Part shown: positions 60,165 to 64,000 of the stretch, in pieces | Position numbering within the stretch: the stretch's first letter is position 1 | Layout of the letters: the number at the start of each line of letters is the position of its first letter | From: Tillus elongatus | Lineage: Eukaryota; Arthropoda; Insecta; Coleoptera; Cleridae | Direction: 5' to 3' | DNA: 64,000 nucleotides | Assembly (NCBI GenBank): GCA_964006375.1 | Contig: OZ023267.1 | Location: forward strand, 24,114,739-24,178,738 | The notes under the pieces: model-generated | Database searches by the model: none | What the model was told of the DNA's origin: nothing | What the model saw: only the letters and a program-made list of their open reading frames with translations | Program-made: the position numbers and the translations under genes

Positions 60165-60797
60165 AGAAGCAGCAAAATATTTCTCCCGGACTGACACCCT
60201 CCTCCTGCTCTTTGGCTGTTTGGTTAGGTCCCGACTTGAATATGGCTCAGTTGTGTGGGCTCCTACTTATGAGATACATATGGCAAGTCTAGAATCAGTG
60301 CAAAGAAAATTTCTAAAATTTCTTAGCTTTCGTGAGGATGGTCGATATCCGTCTATTGGTTTTCCTCAGGAAAGTTTACTTCTTCGCTTTAGTCTGCAGA
60401 GTCTGTCGATGTACAGGCAGTGCAGTTTCATTATATTTTTATATAAACTGATTAATTCTGTATTCGACTGCCCTAGTCTGCTTCAGCGACTTAATTTCAA
60501 TGCGCCTCGTATTGCAGCACGTTTTCCAGACACATTTTATCTCCTGACTGCTCGTACACAATTGCTGCGATCGTCTCCAATTAACCAGATGTGCAATGAT
60601 TACTCTGTACTGCAAGACCGCCTAGATATCTTCTCATGTAACATATCAGAGATAAAAATGTTTTTCAAAGCGATCTAATTTGTGACTCTTTTTTTTTGTA
60701 TTGTTAGCTTAATTATTGTTAGTTATTATGTTTTGTGTATTGGCCCATCCTTAATTTGGCTTTTAAGCTGTTGGATGGTGTATAAATAAATAAATAA
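60165..60797 (+). pseudogene. 5'-truncated LINE, reverse transcriptase C-terminus
   Basis: From 60,181 the frame reads FSRTDTLLLLFGCLVRSRLE then YGSVVWAPTYEIHMASLESV, QRKFLKFLSF, and an open C-terminal region to TAA at about 60,676. Such LVRSxLEYGSVVW followed by QRKFL is the region after the palm in Jockey/CR1-group elements. The 3' end is a (TAAA)n tail (60,783-60,797). The catalytic domain is missing, so the 152-codon ORF is a truncated insertion, although uninterrupted and therefore fairly recent. Confidence 0.82.
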
Positions 60798-61229
60798 ATG
60801 TTTCAGTCAAGCTTAAAACAATATACATGCGTCAAAACAACTGTTGAAGACCTATTAGATATTACATATACATTAAACAATTCTACAAGTAAAGACTGTA
60901 ACAAAATGTATGTTGCAATTTTGAAGCAGATAGTATATTTTATAATGGAGGTGTTGGTGTGGGTGATAAATAGATGTTTCACTAGGTACTGTTTATAGGA
61001 ACGGTCGACTTAACATCAATCAAAAATTACAAAAAAGGCATACATCACAAGAAAGTGTATGTAACATAGAACAATAATAAGAAGAAAAACTTGCAGGAAA
61101 TCCATTTATAAAAGATGAATTGAGAAATGAAAGTTATCAAAAACACACGATTTGTACGTTTCAAACTATCAATATTCAGCAACGTTGCCACATTTAAGTA
61201 GGAAGGGGATCGTTCCCAAGAGTTTTTTG
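60798..61229. other. No gene recognised
   Basis: AT-rich sequence. The 66-codon ORF at 60,798 has no domain. Confidence 0.4.
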
Positions 61230-61358
61230 CCGATTTGACGAAATAATAGACCTCCTGAAATGCTGTTTACACACAATCGTGCCCTGCCCTGACTTCAGTT
61301 TGCTTAATTAAAAGCAAAAAGAAGGAAAAACCAACCCTGCCATAGAGTTCAGTTGAAA
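61230..61358 (+). repeat. Single arm of the 19,728 foldback family
   Basis: GACCTCCTGAAATGCTGTTT, ACACACAATCGTGCCC, TGACTTCAGTTTGC and AATTAAAAGCAAAAAGAAGG match 19,830-19,905. The arm is cut by the hAT terminus at 61,359. Confidence 0.7.
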
Positions 61359-62852
61359 CAGTGGCGGCGCAAAGAGGGGGGCGGTCCGCCCCGGGTGCCA
61401 AGCACCAATGGGTGACAGCGTGGTGACAACTCAGTTACGTAGCCAGTCACTGGTGCATCTGGTCGACTAAAAGGCGCGGACAGAAGGAGCAAGTAAATTG
61501 AGCTGCTCCCTCCACCAAATTGAAAACGATGAAGAAGTGTTGCTACTTGGCCAACACCAATGCCTGATGATTTGAGAATTGAAATTGTTAAAACGGGAAG
61601 TGAACCCTATCAAAATAGGGATGGCCCATTTTTAGATACTGTCTGGAGATAAAATAAAAGGAAAGAACCAACATTTCAATTCAGAATGGTTTTATAAAGC
61701 GTTACTAAATGGAGAAAAAATACTCAGAAAATGGATGGTATGCTCTCCAACAAAAAACAGTTTATACTGTTTTTGCTGCAAACTGTTTACACACCATGAA
61801 ACAAAACATCAGAGTTTTGCCAACGGTTTTAATTCATGGTGGGAACTAAATCATAAAGTGTCTGAATATGACAATTCTGAGACCCATCTGTCCTGTTTTG
61901 ATAAATGAAAAAACTTGGAAAATAGATTGAGGCTGCAAGAAACTATTGACCATAAACATCAAATGGTTTTAAACCAAGAAAAAAAAGAAGTGGCGTGACA
62001 TTTTGAGTTGTCTTTTAGATCTTATTCTTTTCCTGGCACTCCAAAATCTTCCACTTAAAGGGCATAGAGAGGGGGTGTCATTAGACAATATAGGGAATTT
62101 TTTAGGATTAGTTAATCTATTGTCGAAATATGACCCAGTGCTAAAAGAGCACATGCTAAGAATTGAGCATGCTATCGCCTGTACAAAAAGGAAACGCGTA
62201 GATTCTTATTTGTCCAAAGACGTTCAAAATGAGTTTATCAGCCTTTCGGGGAAAAATGTAAAAAATAACATTGTGGACGACATAAGGAAAGCAAAATATT
62301 TCAGAATTCTTTTCAATAGCACTCCAGACATATAACATGTTGATCAGATGAGTTATGTAACCAGATATGATCATATTGAAGACGATCAAGTTAAAGTAAA
62401 GGAAATCATTTTAAGTTTGTTCCCAATATAGCTAGAAAGACTGCAATCGAACTTTGAGGACTTATATATTTCAATTAAAAGAAGAGGAAAGAGGAGATTT
62501 CAAAAACTTATACCAGAAGAAATGGCCCAAGAAGCTGGTCTAACATTGCCAGAACAGCTGCAGAAAGCTATGTTATAATGTCTTGATAGATTTTACGGAG
62601 AACTAGATCATCATTACAAGCCACTCAATGACACTCTCATAACATTTGGTGTTGTTCAGCCTAAAACTCTGCTTACGTCAACAGAAGAACAACTTCGTGG
62701 TATAGTTCCAAATCTGACAAAAATCTACGATGAATTTTCTGCAGAAGACATTATTTTGGAGATTTTACGACTGAGGTGCCACTTATAAGCTGCCAACATT
62801 TTTTTCCAAGAACCGGTCCAATGGACTACCTTGAAGCTTCTGAAATGAATTG
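61359..62852 (+). pseudogene. hAT-type element with TTF/ZMYM1-like transposase remnant
   Basis: The left end CAGTGGCGGCGC fits hAT termini. Through stops and frameshifts one reads a TTF-type zinc finger (NSLYCFCCKLF, WWELNHKVSEYD), then REGVSLDNIGNFLGLVNLLS, KYDPVLKEHML and VDDIRKAKYFRILFNSTPDI (open at 62,003-62,335). A large gap follows, then DRFYGELDHHYKPL, EEQLRGIVPNLTKIYDEFSA and EILRLRCHL near the C-terminus. The order fits ZMYM1-like hAT transposases, but the central catalytic part is deleted. It is 3'-truncated at 62,852 by a mariner-type element. Confidence 0.75.
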
Positions 62853-62854
62853 TA

Positions 62855-64000
62855 CCGGGTGGCCAATTAAGCGAGGTAAGCGGCTATATCTCGGAAACCG
62901 TTTACCATAGAGCTTTGTGGAAAAAATATCTTTAGTAAATGTGGCCAAGAGAAATCGTTGGACATTATTTTCAAGTTCGTCAGATGCCCGCTAGGGGGCG
63001 TAACACCAAGAGGAAATGGAAAAAATAGGATATCTCAGTAATATGTCCAAATAGACTGTATTGAAAATACCTGCAGATAAATGTCGTGTATATCACGAAC
63101 AATTTCTGTTTTGCTTATTTTTCTCTAACTCTTCAGATAAAGTGGTGGGGGTAAGGCAAACATTGATTAGGAAAAAATGCAATATCTCGGGATCTCCTCA
63201 TTGGAAAATATTGAGCTTAGTGTCGTTTAAAAGAGTATTTCTTGCTCTATCAACTGCATTGCAAGTTATGTCTTTGTTATTGTTACTGTAATCACTAGAT
63301 GGCGCTTTTTAAAAATTTAACACATTTTATTATTTTTCTCAAGAAACCTAAATACAATGATATAAATATTACTACATAGATAGAAAGAGGACTAAAGGCC
63401 AAAGCAAGTGGTGAAAATCCCAAGTCTCTATCTTTTGTTTAGCCGGAGATATTAATGAAAAACTGAGAAAACTGGAATTTAAACAAAACACTTTCAGCAT
63501 TGACTAGTTTAAAGATTGAAAACAGAAATTTTTTAATTTGCAAATATAGTTTTATAGTTTTTTGTTAAAAATAAGACTTATTTACGCATTCCTAACGCAA
63601 TTATAACTTATTCGTTCGGTCCAATAATTATACTCTAAAACTGAAATAGGTAGGCTTTGGAAAAAAGATAAAACTTTAAAGAAACGTCAAATTAGTTACT
63701 CTGAGTTCTTTCGTGTATAATTTAAATATAAAAATGTTGTTTACAAATGATGAAGCCGTTGATATGATTGGTGTTTACTTTGAGTGCTTTCAAAATGCGG
63801 CAGTTGCTGAAAGAGTGTATGCAATGCGGTATCCGAATCGCCACCATTACAACAGAAGAGTTTTTCCTCGCTTGGTGCAAAACTTACGTGAAACTGGAAG
63901 CTTAAGCGGACCGGTGCTGCGGAGACGCCGTTTTGCCAGAACTGAAGAAAATATTATCAATGTTTTGGCATATATAGAGTTTAATCCTCATGTTAGCACA
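62855..64000 (+). mobile_element. Mariner-type element, 5' part, running off the window
   Basis: The element starts CCGGGTGGCCAATTAAGCG directly after a TA (62,853-62,854), as expected for TA-targeting transposons. About 880 bp of non-coding 5' region precede the transposase. Its nesting in the hAT remnant makes it the younger of the two. Confidence 0.6.
63734..64000 (+). CDS. Mariner-type (DUF4817) transposase, N-terminus, partial
   Basis: ATG 63,734 opens MLFTNDEAVDMIGVYFECFQ, then AERVYAMRYPNRHHYNRRVF, PRLVQNLRETGSLSG and ARTEENIINVLAYIEFNPHV, 89 codons without a stop to the window edge. The pattern (helix-turn-helix, YPNR, LVQNLRETGS, then a basic linker and AxIEFNPHVS) is the N-terminal DNA-binding domain of the transposases seen broken at 6,676 and 12,620. 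The catalytic DDE part would lie beyond position 64,000, so activity cannot be judged. It is the least decayed transposase in the window. Confidence 0.8.
   Translation, partial: MLFTNDEAVDMIGVYFECFQNAAVAERVYAMRYPNRHHYNRRVFPRLVQNLRETGSLSGPVLRRRRFARTEENIINVLAYIEFNPHVST

Overview
This is a transposon-rich, AT-rich window of an insect nuclear genome. It holds one clearly recognisable host gene: a single-exon coding region for Brain tumor (Brat), the TRIM-NHL translational repressor, on the + strand at 28,881-31,313. The insect assignment rests on the near-identity of the NHL half to Drosophila Brat as I remember it, on the mobile elements present (non-LTR retrotransposons with RNase H tails, mariner/Tc1-like and hAT-like DNA transposons), and on a short TTAGG-type repeat. 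I cannot name the order or species.

Layout. 1-24,400 is accessory DNA. It holds decayed non-LTR retrotransposons of three families (4,082-5,442; 7,172-7,941; 18,351-18,675; 20,560-21,808; 22,975-24,413), mariner-type transposase remnants (6,676-8,468; 12,620-13,081), hAT-like short elements, several palindromic (foldback) repeats, and long TA microsatellites. A GC-rich island with an RFX-type X-box lies at 14,220-14,400. At 24,880-25,420 a GC/CpG-rich unique stretch may be the brat promoter and a non-coding first exon. 25,740-28,860 would then be 5'-UTR intron, filled by a large inverted-repeat element with a (TA)101 core. The brat coding exon follows, preceded by a splice acceptor and a four-codon upstream ORF. 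31,314 to about 42,190 is nearly free of recognisable transposons, has no convincing ORF and ends near a good AATAAA; I read it as a candidate very long brat 3' UTR, with one hAT-like insertion at 33,628-34,348.

42,480-64,000 is again repeat-dominated. It includes a 0.9-kb inverted repeat carrying a tRNA-derived SINE with a 13-bp target-site duplication, whose 3' tail is shared with a retrotransposon family elsewhere in the window. Further on are tandem and inverted duplications, a LINE tail abutting TTAGG units, a Tc1-like remnant, two abutting LINE fragments in opposite orientation, another LINE 3' end, a ZMYM/TTF-type hAT remnant, and a mariner-type transposase whose N-terminal ORF is open to the window edge.

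The only functional protein I can defend is Brat. The mobile elements are mostly broken, but their nesting gives a relative history: LINE inside mariner, SINE inside inverted repeat, LINE inside tandem array, mariner inside hAT, hAT inside foldback arm. The most interesting patterns are the SINE/LINE tail sharing, the abundance of palindromic elements (one family with a hammerhead-ribozyme-like core), the shared context of many TA microsatellites, and a Brat that retains a RING finger.
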